From RGIG9060 sp045645985 (GTDB lineage: Bacteria; Spirochaetota; Spirochaetia; Treponematales; Treponemataceae), in the NCBI GenBank assembly GCA_045645985.1, contig JAZRJV010000027.1, forward strand, positions 1 to 32,827: a stretch of 32,827 bases of DNA. The letters run 5' to 3'. Below, piece after piece: positions 1-8,034 of this stretch. The notes beneath the pieces are model-generated. The model searched no databases, was not told the DNA's origin, and saw only the letters and a program-made list of their open reading frames with translations. Position 1 is the stretch's first letter. Each line of letters opens with the position of its first letter. The position numbers and the translations under genes were made by a program.

Positions 1-290
1 TTCGCTTGCAAGACTTCACTGTGCCATTTTCCGTCTACGCGTTGGCTACAATTTTGCGTGTACACATTGGTTCTTGCTTTGTTTTGGGCATGTGGGTAGA
101 TGGGGCTGTATGAGATAAGTGCGAAATGTCAAAGACATTTGTGGACTGGACTTGTTAAGTATCTACGCAAAATATCACAGGTCTTGGAAAAGTCTAACAA
201 CTTTTCTGGGGATGTAAAATAAATTAAACCTCTCAACTCCGCCCCTTTCCTACCCGCAATATAAGAACTTTGCAAATTCACCAATTAGTG
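1..290. other. Gene-free left edge, unassigned GC-richer sequence
   Basis: I see no convincing gene here. Bases 1-180 are visibly richer in G and C than the AT-rich surroundings. A frame is open from base 1 to a TAG at 100-102 on the plus strand, but it has no start, no recognisable motif and an odd composition, so I do not call it. A small perfect hairpin lies at 124-140 (AAATGTC, loop AAA, GACATTT). The stretch could be the end of a structured RNA, a decayed mobile element or a repeat continuing to the left; the sequence does not decide. Confidence 0.4.
187..206 (-). repeat. GTTA-loop hairpin
   Basis: Palindrome GAAAAGT / ACTTTTC around a loop that reads TTAG or GTTAG on the minus strand. 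Nineteen of its 20 bases match the hairpin at 30246-30265. On the minus strand it is followed by CAAGACCTGTGAT, resembling the GAATCCGTGTGAT that follows the hairpin at 31985-32004. I read it as a degenerate member of the same family. Confidence 0.6.
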
Positions 291-478
291 CAGAAAAAAA
301 ACTGGCTTAAAGAATATTTTTGAAAAAAAATTATTGCAAAAGGCGTAAGCCAAAATTAACACACACCTGCATTGACGAACGAAGTGAGGAACCGCAGGTC
401 GTGGGGAAATTTTGGCTGAGAGCCTTTTGGTATAAATTTTTTATCTCAAAAACAATTTACAAGCCAGTTTTTTTTCTG
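291..478. repeat. 188-bp palindromic element, copy A (MITE-like or structured RNA)
   Basis: The ends are an 18-bp perfect inverted repeat: CAGAAAAAAAACTGGCTT at 291-308 and its complement at 461-478. Inside are nested arms: AAAAGGC (338-344) pairs with GCCTTTT (422-428), GCCAAAATT (349-357) pairs with AATTTTGGC (408-416), and ACCTGC (365-370) pairs with GCAGGT (394-399). The first two stems are separated by an asymmetric internal loop, GTAA opposite TGAGA. The intervening arms (309-337 and 429-460) are also largely complementary, so the whole element can fold as one long hairpin. No open reading frame inside is plausible. It sits directly downstream of avtA. A second element of the same architecture lies at 32451-32555. 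Function unknown. Confidence 0.7.
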
Positions 479-490
479 GTACCAATTCAA

Positions 491-1765
491 TTATTTGCAA
501 AATTTCTTATATGTATCTGCGATGATTTTTATCCCTTCCCTAACTTCGTCTTCTGGGCGGGAGTAGTTTATGCGCAAACATTTATCGTAATGGGGATGGC
601 TCGGAGTTCCAAAGAAAAAGTATTCGCCAGGAACTGTAATCACACCTTGGTCTTTTAGTTTTACATAAAGTTCTTTTGTAGGAATTGTTAAATCGTTCAT
701 TAAAATCCAGTTGAAGATTGCACCTTCACTTTTGTGAACAGAATAGTTTGTTCCTGCAAAATATTCTTTAAAGCAACTTTGAGCAAACAAAGATTTTTGT
801 TGATAAAAAGGTTTTACATAAGTTTCTGCCAAAGTTTTCATTTTGCCAGTTGCAAATAAATCTTGAGAAATAACTTGTCCTAAACTTCCAGAAGCCAATG
901 CAACGATAGAATTTACTGAAGAAAGTGCTGAAATCAATTCTGCTTTTGCAACAACAATTCCTGTGCGTAAAGATGGCAAACCAATTTTTGAAAGACTCAT
1001 TGAAAGAATTACAGAAGAATCCCAGTAAGGTTTTGCGTCATCTGTAAAAATGATATTTGGAAAAGGCAATCCGTAGGCATTATCCACAAAAAGCGGAATA
1101 TTATATTTGTATGCTAAAGCCGAAAGATGATGAATTTCGTCGTTTGTTAAAACATTTCCAGTTGGATTCGTTGGTCGAGAAACGCACATTGCCCCAACTT
1201 CGCTATGTTTTGCAAGATAATCTTCGAGAGCTTCAAAATCAATAAAATATTTAAATGTATTATCTGGATAATAAACACATTTTGCAGGAATTCCGACGAA
1301 AGTTCCTTTTTCAATTCCTTGGTCAGCGTAACCTACATATTCAGGAACAAGAGGAAAAACGATTGTCTTTTTGATAGACTCTTTTCCAGGTTGAGAAAAA
1401 GTTCCAGAGAACATATTGAACAAAAAGAAAAATGCAGACTGACTTCCGTTTGTAATTGCAATATTTTCAGGTCCGATATCCCATCCGTATTCTCGTCTAA
1501 AAAATTCAGCCAAAGTTTCGATAAAACTTACACGACCTTGTGGAGTATCGTATCGCGCGATTGCATTTTCAAAATCATCACCTGAAGCTAAAAGTTTTTC
1601 TGTTTCTGTGCGATATGCTTTTTCAACTTCAGGAACTCTAGCAGGATTTCCGCCGCCAAGTTGATATGCTTTTACTCCAGCAGGAATAGGTTGTCCTAAA
1701 TCGTCCATAAGTTGCTGAATCCCTGATTGTTCAGCAAGTTTTTTTCCAAAATCTGATAAATACAT
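491..1765 (-). CDS. avtA: Valine-pyruvate aminotransferase (AvtA)
   Basis: Fold-type I PLP-dependent aminotransferase of 424 residues, close to the length of E. coli AvtA (417). AvtA transfers the amino group between valine and pyruvate (alanine) in the cytoplasm. Visible AvtA-like segments: LGGGNPA near residue 37, ITNGSQSAFFFLFN at 104-117, SRPTNPTGNV at 196-205, the PLP-contacting VDNAYG at 227-232, and SMSLSK with the Schiff-base lysine at 260. These resemble AvtA more than the general aspartate aminotransferases. The ATG at 1765 begins 23 nt after the clpC stop; no good ribosome binding site is seen, so expression probably depends on readthrough from clpC. It is the last gene of the unit, and its stop abuts the palindromic element at 291-478. 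Confidence 0.9.
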   Translation of the reverse strand: MYLSDFGKKLAEQSGIQQLMDDLGQPIPAGVKAYQLGGGNPARVPEVEKAYRTETEKLLASGDDFENAIARYDTPQGRVSFIETLAEFFRREYGWDIGPENIAITNGSQSAFFFLFNMFSGTFSQPGKESIKKTIVFPLVPEYVGYADQGIEKGTFVGIPAKCVYYPDNTFKYFIDFEALEDYLAKHSEVGAMCVSRPTNPTGNVLTNDEIHHLSALAYKYNIPLFVDNAYGLPFPNIIFTDDAKPYWDSSVILSMSLSKIGLPSLRTGIVVAKAELISALSSVNSIVALASGSLGQVISQDLFATGKMKTLAETYVKPFYQQKSLFAQSCFKEYFAGTNYSVHKSEGAIFNWILMNDLTIPTKELYVKLKDQGVITVPGEYFFFGTPSHPHYDKCLRINYSRPEDEVREGIKIIADTYKKFCK

Positions 1766-1788
1766 AATACAGTATTTTATACAAAATT

Positions 1789-4362
1789 TTAGTTTATAAC
1801 AAGTGAAGTATCTTTTTCTTGCTCATTTTCTTGTGATGAATTTTCATCAACTTCAGTTTCTAAAAGTGAAAGATTTTTCTTTACTTTAATTTGCAATTTA
1901 GAATTTTTATATTCTACAGAAATAACATCACCTTTAGAACATTCCCCATTGATAATTTTCATAGCAAGTACATCTTCAATTTCACGCTGAATAAGTCGAC
2001 GCATTGGACGAGCACCCATTGAAGGTTCGTATCCGTTTTCGATTAAATAATCTCGTGCTTTGTTTGTAAGCTGAATTGAAAGTTGTTGCTCAGAAAGTCG
2101 AGTTGCCAATTCACCAATTTGCAATCCTAAAATCGTAGAAATTTCAGTTTTTGAAAGTGCATTGAACACAACAATATCATCAATACGATTGATAAGTTCT
2201 GGGCTCATAATTTTTTTAAGTTCAGCCATCGCACTTGATTTAATTTCAGAATAATCCAAAATTGCATTTTCTGAAGAACTAAACCCAAGTCGATTTTCAT
2301 TTGAAATGTGTCGAACTCCTGCGTTACTTGTCATGATGATAACTGTATTTTTGAAATTTACAGTATGACCAAGATTATCTTTTAATTCACCTTCTTCCAA
2401 AATTTGAAGCAAAAGATTAAACACATCAGGATGAGCTTTTTCAATTTCATCAAGAAGAATTACAGAATAAGGATTGCGACGAATTTTTTCTGTTAAAAAT
2501 CCACCTTCGTCATAACCGACATATCCTGGAGGAGCGCCAACTAAACGACTAGCATTGTGTTTTTCCATGTAGTCGCTCATATCGATCCGAACAAGAGAAT
2601 CTTCTTTTCCGAATAAAAATTTTGCCAAAGTTTTTGCAAGTAAAGTTTTTCCAACTCCAGTTGGTCCTAAGAAAATAAATGAACCCATTGGTCGTTTGAG
2701 AGAAGAAACTCCAGCCCGTGAACGACGAATTGCAGAAGAAATTAATTTAATTGCTTCATCTTGTCCAACAACAGTTTTGTGAATTTCATTTTCCATATTG
2801 ATTAAACGATGAGATTCATTTTCATCAAGTTCTTCAATTGGGATTCCTGTCATTGTGGAAATTACATCACAAACATCTTTTTTTGTAACAACGCCTGTAA
2901 AATTTGTAGAATTATTTTCAGGATTATTTTTTAATTGTTCAAATTCATCTCTGAGTTTGTAAAGTTCATCACGAACACTTGCCGCTTTTTCGTAATCTTG
3001 AGATTGAACAAGATTATGCTTTTCTACAGTTAGTTCTTTTATTTTTGATTCGTAAAAATCGTATACAGATGGCTCTGTGTCAGTTTTGATTTTTTTAACA
3101 GAACCAGCTTCGTCTAAAACATCAATAGCTTTGTCTGGCAAAAATCTTCCAGTAATATATCGCTGAGAATATTTTACGATAAATTCCATCAAGCCATCTT
3201 CATATTTTATGCCGTGGAATTGTTCGTATTTAGATTTTATTCCTTCAAGAATTTCGATTGATTCATTTAACGATGGTTCATCAACAATGATGCTTTGAAA
3301 TCGTCGTTCGAGGGCTGTATCTTTTTCAAAATATTTTCGATACTCTTTTAAAGTTGTTGCTCCGATACATTGAAGCTCCCCTCGAGAAAGTGCTGGTTTC
3401 AACATATTTGAAGCATCCATTGAACCTTCGGAGCCTCCAGCTCCAACAATTGTGTGAAGTTCATCAATAAACAAAATGATATTTTTTTGTTCGCGAACTT
3501 CTTTCATAATTCGTTTTAATCTTTCTTCAAACTCGCCACGAAATTTTGTACCTGCGATTACAAGAGCTAAATCCAAAACTAAAAGTCGTTTTTTCTGCAA
3601 ACTTTTAGGAACATCGCCAGATGCAATTTTTAGAGCCAAGCCTTCAACAACTGCAGTTTTCCCAACACCAGGCTCTCCAATTAAAACAGGATTATTTTTT
3701 GTTCGGCGACACAAAATTTGAATAACACGATTTATTTCTCTATCTCTACCGATAACAGGATCAACTTCGCCATTCTTTGCTTTTACAGTAATATCTTTAC
3801 TGAACTCTGCCAAAATTGAAGCATTCTGATTATTTGCTTTTTGTGAGTTTGACATTCCATTAGCATTTGCAAAAACGGAAACACCTTCTGTACTAAACAC
3901 TTTTGAAATTTGTGGCATTGGTCTTTCTGCATTCAGCAAACTTGCTTCTCTGCGTAAATCATCGATTTTTATGTTACAACTTTTTATGTATTCGGCAAAC
4001 GCACTTCTTTCTTCTTTTGCGGCAGCGATTACCAAATGTTCCGTACCAACAAATTCGTGTCGCAAAGTTCTTGATTCGATTGCGGCAGAATCTAACAAAG
4101 TTCGTAATCTTCTTGACGGAATTAAATCAGCAAATGAAGCAGAATCTTTTTCAGGTTTTAAACTTTGTTCCAAAACAAGTTGTAATTTCAATATGTTTAC
4201 TTTTTGATTTTCTAAAACTTCGTAACCAACACCATCGCCAGATTTTATCAATGCTAAAAGTACATGTTCAGGCAAAAGTGATGAACTTAAATTTCGTCTT
4301 CCTTCATCTTGAGCTAAAACAGTTAAAAGTTTATGTGCTCGTTTTGTTAATCCTTTTATCAT
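1789..4362 (-). CDS. clpC: ATP-dependent Clp protease ATP-binding subunit ClpC
   Basis: Hexameric AAA+ unfoldase that feeds substrates to ClpP. With the ATG at 4362 it has 857 residues; an upstream in-frame TTG at 4383 is less likely because AAGGA at about 4373-4377 precedes the ATG and MIKGLTKRAHKLL fits the family N-terminus. Order: double Clp N-domain (to about 150), AAA1 with Walker A GEPGVGKT (229-236) and FIDELH, a UVR-type coiled middle domain (about 445-478), AAA2 with GPTGVGKT (566-573) and LLDEIEKAH, then an LGF loop expected to dock on ClpP. The N-domain glutamates that bind phosphoarginine in Bacillus ClpC appear conserved (PEH at 31-33 and GTEH near 108). It follows mcsB by 24 nt. 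Confidence 0.95.
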   Translation of the reverse strand: MIKGLTKRAHKLLTVLAQDEGRRNLSSSLLPEHVLLALIKSGDGVGYEVLENQKVNILKLQLVLEQSLKPEKDSASFADLIPSRRLRTLLDSAAIESRTLRHEFVGTEHLVIAAAKEERSAFAEYIKSCNIKIDDLRREASLLNAERPMPQISKVFSTEGVSVFANANGMSNSQKANNQNASILAEFSKDITVKAKNGEVDPVIGRDREINRVIQILCRRTKNNPVLIGEPGVGKTAVVEGLALKIASGDVPKSLQKKRLLVLDLALVIAGTKFRGEFEERLKRIMKEVREQKNIILFIDELHTIVGAGGSEGSMDASNMLKPALSRGELQCIGATTLKEYRKYFEKDTALERRFQSIIVDEPSLNESIEILEGIKSKYEQFHGIKYEDGLMEFIVKYSQRYITGRFLPDKAIDVLDEAGSVKKIKTDTEPSVYDFYESKIKELTVEKHNLVQSQDYEKAASVRDELYKLRDEFEQLKNNPENNSTNFTGVVTKKDVCDVISTMTGIPIEELDENESHRLINMENEIHKTVVGQDEAIKLISSAIRRSRAGVSSLKRPMGSFIFLGPTGVGKTLLAKTLAKFLFGKEDSLVRIDMSDYMEKHNASRLVGAPPGYVGYDEGGFLTEKIRRNPYSVILLDEIEKAHPDVFNLLLQILEEGELKDNLGHTVNFKNTVIIMTSNAGVRHISNENRLGFSSSENAILDYSEIKSSAMAELKKIMSPELINRIDDIVVFNALSKTEISTILGLQIGELATRLSEQQLSIQLTNKARDYLIENGYEPSMGARPMRRLIQREIEDVLAMKIINGECSKGDVISVEYKNSKLQIKVKKNLSLLETEVDENSSQENEQEKDTSLVIN

Positions 4363-4386
4363 ATCTTCAAATTCCTTTTGCAAAAA

Positions 4387-5481
4387 TTATGCATTAACCT
4401 GCAATGTAGTTAACGATTCTTGTAAAATCAATGAACGCAATCTTTCAATTTTAAGTTCTTCTGTATTTACATCTTTTTCATAAGATAAATTACTTGAACG
4501 AATAACATAAGTTAGATGTGAATTTTGAGTTCGATATAACAATGAAAACATCATATTATTTTCTACACCAGAAAGCAAACCTAAATCCAAACCAAATTTA
4601 ATTTTAGAAATTAAATCTATACCTTCTCGAGTTTCGATAAATCGACTGTACTTTACAATCGCGATTGCTTTATAAACTAAATCTCTAACGAAGGTTGGTT
4701 TATTATCGGCTATTTCTGCTCGAACTTTGCGTTCAAAATCAATTATTTTTTTTCCTAAATTATTTATTTTTTCAATTTGAGTTTCTTCATTTTCTGAAAA
4801 AGAATTTTCAGTTGAAATTATATAAATAGCACCAAGAGAAGAACCAACTTCCATTCCAGAACCATAAAAACCTGAAACAGAAAATCCTTCAGACATAACT
4901 TCTTTGAAAACTCTTTCAATCATTCCACTATATGTTATGGCAGGAAGATGAATTAACAAAGAAATTTTCATTCCACTTCCAGCATCTTTAATTGAAGATG
5001 TTAAATAACCAAAATCAGCAGAACCTGCAATTTGTAAATGAGTTTGAAGTTTGGTATCAATTTCTTTTACAAGATTATTTGCATTTGATAAATCAAGTCC
5101 TGTAACAAAAGATGAAAGTCTAATGTGATCATTACAATTTACAGTACAAGATAATCTACCATCAGCACGCCAAACCAAACCAGAATCATTTTGTGAAATT
5201 GCATCAGGTTCGATAATGCCTCTCTCAGATAAAATTTTTTGCCCCAAAATATCAAGTTCAGAAATCAACAAAGACTGATAAGAATCATTTTCATCAACTT
5301 TTAAAAAGGCATCAAAAACTAAAGACGCAACTCTTTCGCCATCATTATTTTTAAATCCTTGAGGAAATGGAAAGTTCACTAAATTTCTAGCAAGTCGAAT
5401 TCTTGTTGAAAGAACTACATCGTTATCTGGACCAGCAAGACTGTACCAAACATCAGAAAGTTCAGCAGACTGATTACTCAT
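4387..5481 (-). CDS. mcsB: McsB-type protein-arginine kinase homologue, active site apparently degenerate
   Basis: Phosphagen-kinase-fold protein of 364 residues (Bacillus McsB about 363) that in Firmicutes phosphorylates arginines to mark proteins for ClpCP. The N-terminal STRIRLARN (25-33) and DHIR (118-121) are preserved. Compared with the Bacillus protein as I remember it, several key residues differ. NEEDHIR reads NCNDHIR (C116, N117), so the catalytic glutamate is gone. The ATP-binding arginine in GTGLR is Lys172. The arginine before GIYGEGS is Ser203, and GEG is GSG. The active-site cysteine of the LTSCP motif is serine. It may be a pseudokinase or a diverged adaptor. The start overlaps the mcsA stop by four bases (ATGA), with a strong GGAGG upstream. 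Confidence 0.85.
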   Translation of the reverse strand: MSNQSAELSDVWYSLAGPDNDVVLSTRIRLARNLVNFPFPQGFKNNDGERVASLVFDAFLKVDENDSYQSLLISELDILGQKILSERGIIEPDAISQNDSGLVWRADGRLSCTVNCNDHIRLSSFVTGLDLSNANNLVKEIDTKLQTHLQIAGSADFGYLTSSIKDAGSGMKISLLIHLPAITYSGMIERVFKEVMSEGFSVSGFYGSGMEVGSSLGAIYIISTENSFSENEETQIEKINNLGKKIIDFERKVRAEIADNKPTFVRDLVYKAIAIVKYSRFIETREGIDLISKIKFGLDLGLLSGVENNMMFSLLYRTQNSHLTYVIRSSNLSYEKDVNTEELKIERLRSLILQESLTTLQVNA

Positions 5482-5981
5482 TCACTTACCTCCTCAATAG
5501 ATTGATTATCTAGCATTTTTAATTTATCTCTGTAAACTGCAGCCTTTTCATAATTTTCTTCTTGAATTGCTTTTTGTAATTTTTCTTGCAAAACAACTCT
5601 GTCATTTAAAGAAGATTTAAAATTCTCTAATCGATTAGGTAGCGTTCCTGTGTAATTTTTTGTAATTCCCATTCCTTTTAGAATTTCTCTAATTTCATTT
5701 TTAAAAACATTATAACACTCTGCACAACCAACAGATTTTTCTTTTTGAATGTGTAAAAATTTTCTACCACAGACAGGGCAAACTTTATTTTTTTCAGAAG
5801 CTTGATTACTCAACATATTTTCTAAAAGTCCACCAAGATTAAAATCTAGTTTAGAATTATTACCTGAAATTCCGCGTTTTTGCGCACAAGAAGCACAAAG
5901 ATAAAGTTCTCGTTCTGAGGAATTAGTAACTTGACGAACAAAAATCACAGCATCATTTTCATTACAAATATCACACTTCAT
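5478..5981 (-). CDS. mcsA: McsA-type zinc-finger/UVR protein, McsB activator
   Basis: A 167-residue protein with four CxxC pairs: CDIC (3-6), CASC near 29, CPVC near 68 and CAEC near 90, arranged as two treble zinc-binding units. A C-terminal UVR motif follows (EENYEKAAVYRDKL). This is the McsA layout; in Bacillus McsA binds and activates McsB and affects the repressor CtsR and ClpC function. It lies directly upstream of mcsB and clpC, as in Firmicutes, but the usual ctsR in front is absent and a Lol-type permease gene occupies that place 17 nt upstream. Only a weak ribosome binding site (GAG) precedes the ATG. Confidence 0.88.
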   Translation of the reverse strand: MKCDICNENDAVIFVRQVTNSSERELYLCASCAQKRGISGNNSKLDFNLGGLLENMLSNQASEKNKVCPVCGRKFLHIQKEKSVGCAECYNVFKNEIREILKGMGITKNYTGTLPNRLENFKSSLNDRVVLQEKLQKAIQEENYEKAAVYRDKLKMLDNQSIEEVSE

Positions 5982-5998
5982 TTTTTACACTCACAAAT

Positions 5999-7333
5999 TT
6001 ATATCTTTCTTAAAATAGAAAGAGGTTTTTCTTTTCCTGCTTTTACAGAAGGAATAATTGAAACTACAACTGATAAAATTAAAACCAAAATAACGATTGC
6101 ACAAAGTTCACCAAAAGGCAAAACGATTGGTATATCCTGAAGATAATACTCAGGATTCATTACTGACACAGGAACAAAATTTTGTGCATCTGCAAAAATG
6201 TTATATCCTAATGATAATACAAAATTGATAACATTTTCAAAAAAATCTAAAATTGAATTTACATTTACTGCACACAAAATTCCAATTGGAACTCCGATTA
6301 AAATTCCACAAAAACCTATAAACATCGCAATCAAAAGAAAACTAAAAGTTATTCCTTGAGAACTTGCACCTAAACTTTTTAAAATTGCAATTTCTTTGTT
6401 GCGTTCAATTACAAACATAATCACAGAAGATGAAACATTTATACTTGCAACTAAAACAATCAAAGACATAATTAAAAGCAAAAGCATTTTTGTTGTTGCA
6501 AAATTTTCTAACTGACTTGAATTTAATTCTTGCCAAGTATAAACGCTTGCATATTTATTGTGTTTGTAAAGTTCATCATCAATTAAATTTGAAATTTTAT
6601 AAATTTCATTATCAAATGGATTTTCAGTTTCTACACCAATTACAATTTTTGAAGAAGCTGTTGAAAATAAATCGAATGCAGTTTTTCCATTTATGAAAAC
6701 CCACAAAGCATCTAACTCTTGATATCCACTTGAACAAATCCCTTTCACTTTAAAAGTTGAAAATCGTGGAATAATTTTTCCGTTAGTATTTTTTTTAGAA
6801 GAGATTATTCTGATTGTATCTCCAACTTTTAAATTTAAATCTTTTGCAAGTTTAGAACCAATTACAGCATCCTTGTTTGTTGAAACATCAAAATCACCTT
6901 CAAGAATGTTCAAATATTTTCTAAAGGATTCATTTTTTTCATAAAGTGAAGATGAAACTCCTCGAACAGTTGCACCCGTTCTTCCATTTTTTCCTGAAGC
7001 AAGTGCAACACCTTGTCTTTCAACACAAGCAGATTTCACACCTTCAACTTGAGTTATCACTTGTGCAAGATTTTCGTATTCGTCATATTTTGAAGCATCA
7101 ACTCCAGACATTCCGTAAGGTACAACTTGTAAATCAAAACTTGAAAGCGAAACAGTTCTTGCAGTAATGCCTTCAATCATTCCATCTGAAACTACGAGAA
7201 CAACAATCAATGGAACAAGACTTAATGCGATACACAAAATTGCACCGACTACACTTTTTCGTGCATTGGACGGAGAATCATGTTGAGGAAGTAAAAATTT
7301 TATTGCAAGTAAAAAAGAAGAAGCTAACTTCAT
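5999..7333 (-). CDS. FtsX-family ABC permease, LolC/LolE-like (second copy)
   Basis: Inner-membrane permease of 444 residues with the MacB/FtsX layout: an N-terminal cytoplasmic stretch, a first membrane helix (about 28-50, VVGAILCIALSLVPLIVVLVV), a large periplasmic domain (about 55-270), then three membrane helices near the C-terminus, including LLLLIMSLIVLVASINV and ILVLILSVVVSIIP. With the adjacent ATPase and the other permease it should form a LolCDE-type complex that releases lipoproteins from the inner membrane for transport to the outer membrane. Its start overlaps the ATPase stop by four bases (ATGA), implying translational coupling. I cannot say which permease corresponds to LolC and which to LolE. 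Confidence 0.85.
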   Translation of the reverse strand: MKLASSFLLAIKFLLPQHDSPSNARKSVVGAILCIALSLVPLIVVLVVSDGMIEGITARTVSLSSFDLQVVPYGMSGVDASKYDEYENLAQVITQVEGVKSACVERQGVALASGKNGRTGATVRGVSSSLYEKNESFRKYLNILEGDFDVSTNKDAVIGSKLAKDLNLKVGDTIRIISSKKNTNGKIIPRFSTFKVKGICSSGYQELDALWVFINGKTAFDLFSTASSKIVIGVETENPFDNEIYKISNLIDDELYKHNKYASVYTWQELNSSQLENFATTKMLLLLIMSLIVLVASINVSSSVIMFVIERNKEIAILKSLGASSQGITFSFLLIAMFIGFCGILIGVPIGILCAVNVNSILDFFENVINFVLSLGYNIFADAQNFVPVSVMNPEYYLQDIPIVLPFGELCAIVILVLILSVVVSIIPSVKAGKEKPLSILRKI

Positions 7334-8034
7334 ACGATTTCCAATTTTCCATTTACAATTTTATAACAATAATCACCTTTTGTTGCAATTTCTTTGTCGT
7401 GTGTTACAAGGATTAAAGTTTTTTTATATTTTTCAACAACTGAAAAAAGTAAATCACTTATAACTTGTGCGTTAGCTGGATCTAAATTTCCAGTTGGTTC
7501 ATCTGCTAAAATTAATTTTGGATCATTTATTAAAGAACGAGCAACAGCAACTCGTTGTCTTTCTCCTCCAGAAAGTTTTGCAGGAATATGATTCATGCGA
7601 TGTTCAAGTCCAACATCAACCAAAAGATTTTTTGCTTTTTCTATCGCTTCTTTTTTAGGAACACCACACATAAACGCTGGCAAAAAAACATTTTCTAATG
7701 CAGTAAAATCTTTTAACAAATAATGAAATTGAAAAATCAATCCTAAAAATTTACTTCTAAATTTTTCTAAGGAAGGTTCATCCATTTGTGATAAATCAAA
7801 CTCTCCTACTTTTACAGTTCCACTTGTAATTGAATCTAAAGCACCAATAATATTTAACAATGTACTTTTTCCACTTCCACTTTCACCGATGATAATATTT
7901 TTTGAACCTTCAGGAACTTGCATTGAAAGTCCATCAAGGATTGTTAGAGATTCTCCAGAAATATTATCTTTGTATATTTTTTTTAAGTTATCAATTTTTA
8001 AAACTATATTATTTGATAAATCTAAATTACTCAT
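7330..8034 (-). CDS. lolD: Lipoprotein-releasing ABC transporter ATPase LolD
   Basis: ABC ATPase of 234 residues, the usual length for LolD. Walker A GESGSGKST near residue 51, Q-loop FQFHYLLKDFTALENV with the LolD/MacB-type sequence, signature LSGGERQRVAVARSL, Walker B LILADEPTGNLD and switch histidine VTHD are all present. It supplies ATP hydrolysis to the two flanking FtsX-type permeases. Its ATG lies inside the last codons of the upstream permease (8-nt overlap), and its stop overlaps the downstream permease start, so the three subunits are translationally coupled. Confidence 0.93.
   Translation of the reverse strand: MSNLDLSNNIVLKIDNLKKIYKDNISGESLTILDGLSMQVPEGSKNIIIGESGSGKSTLLNIIGALDSITSGTVKVGEFDLSQMDEPSLEKFRSKFLGLIFQFHYLLKDFTALENVFLPAFMCGVPKKEAIEKAKNLLVDVGLEHRMNHIPAKLSGGERQRVAVARSLINDPKLILADEPTGNLDPANAQVISDLLFSVVEKYKKTLILVTHDKEIATKGDYCYKIVNGKLEIV

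Noticed and set aside
338..428. Integron attC site
   Set aside because: Treponema denticola has an integron, so I looked for the attC core sites RYYYAAC and GTTRRRY at the ends of the palindromes; they are not in the required places, and there is no cassette array or integrase.
320..658. Plus-strand open frame of 112 codons
   Set aside because: It runs through the palindromic element and antisense to avtA; no start signal or recognisable protein.
4363..4383. Upstream TTG start for clpC
   Set aside because: The ATG at 4362 has a ribosome binding site and gives the expected family N-terminus.
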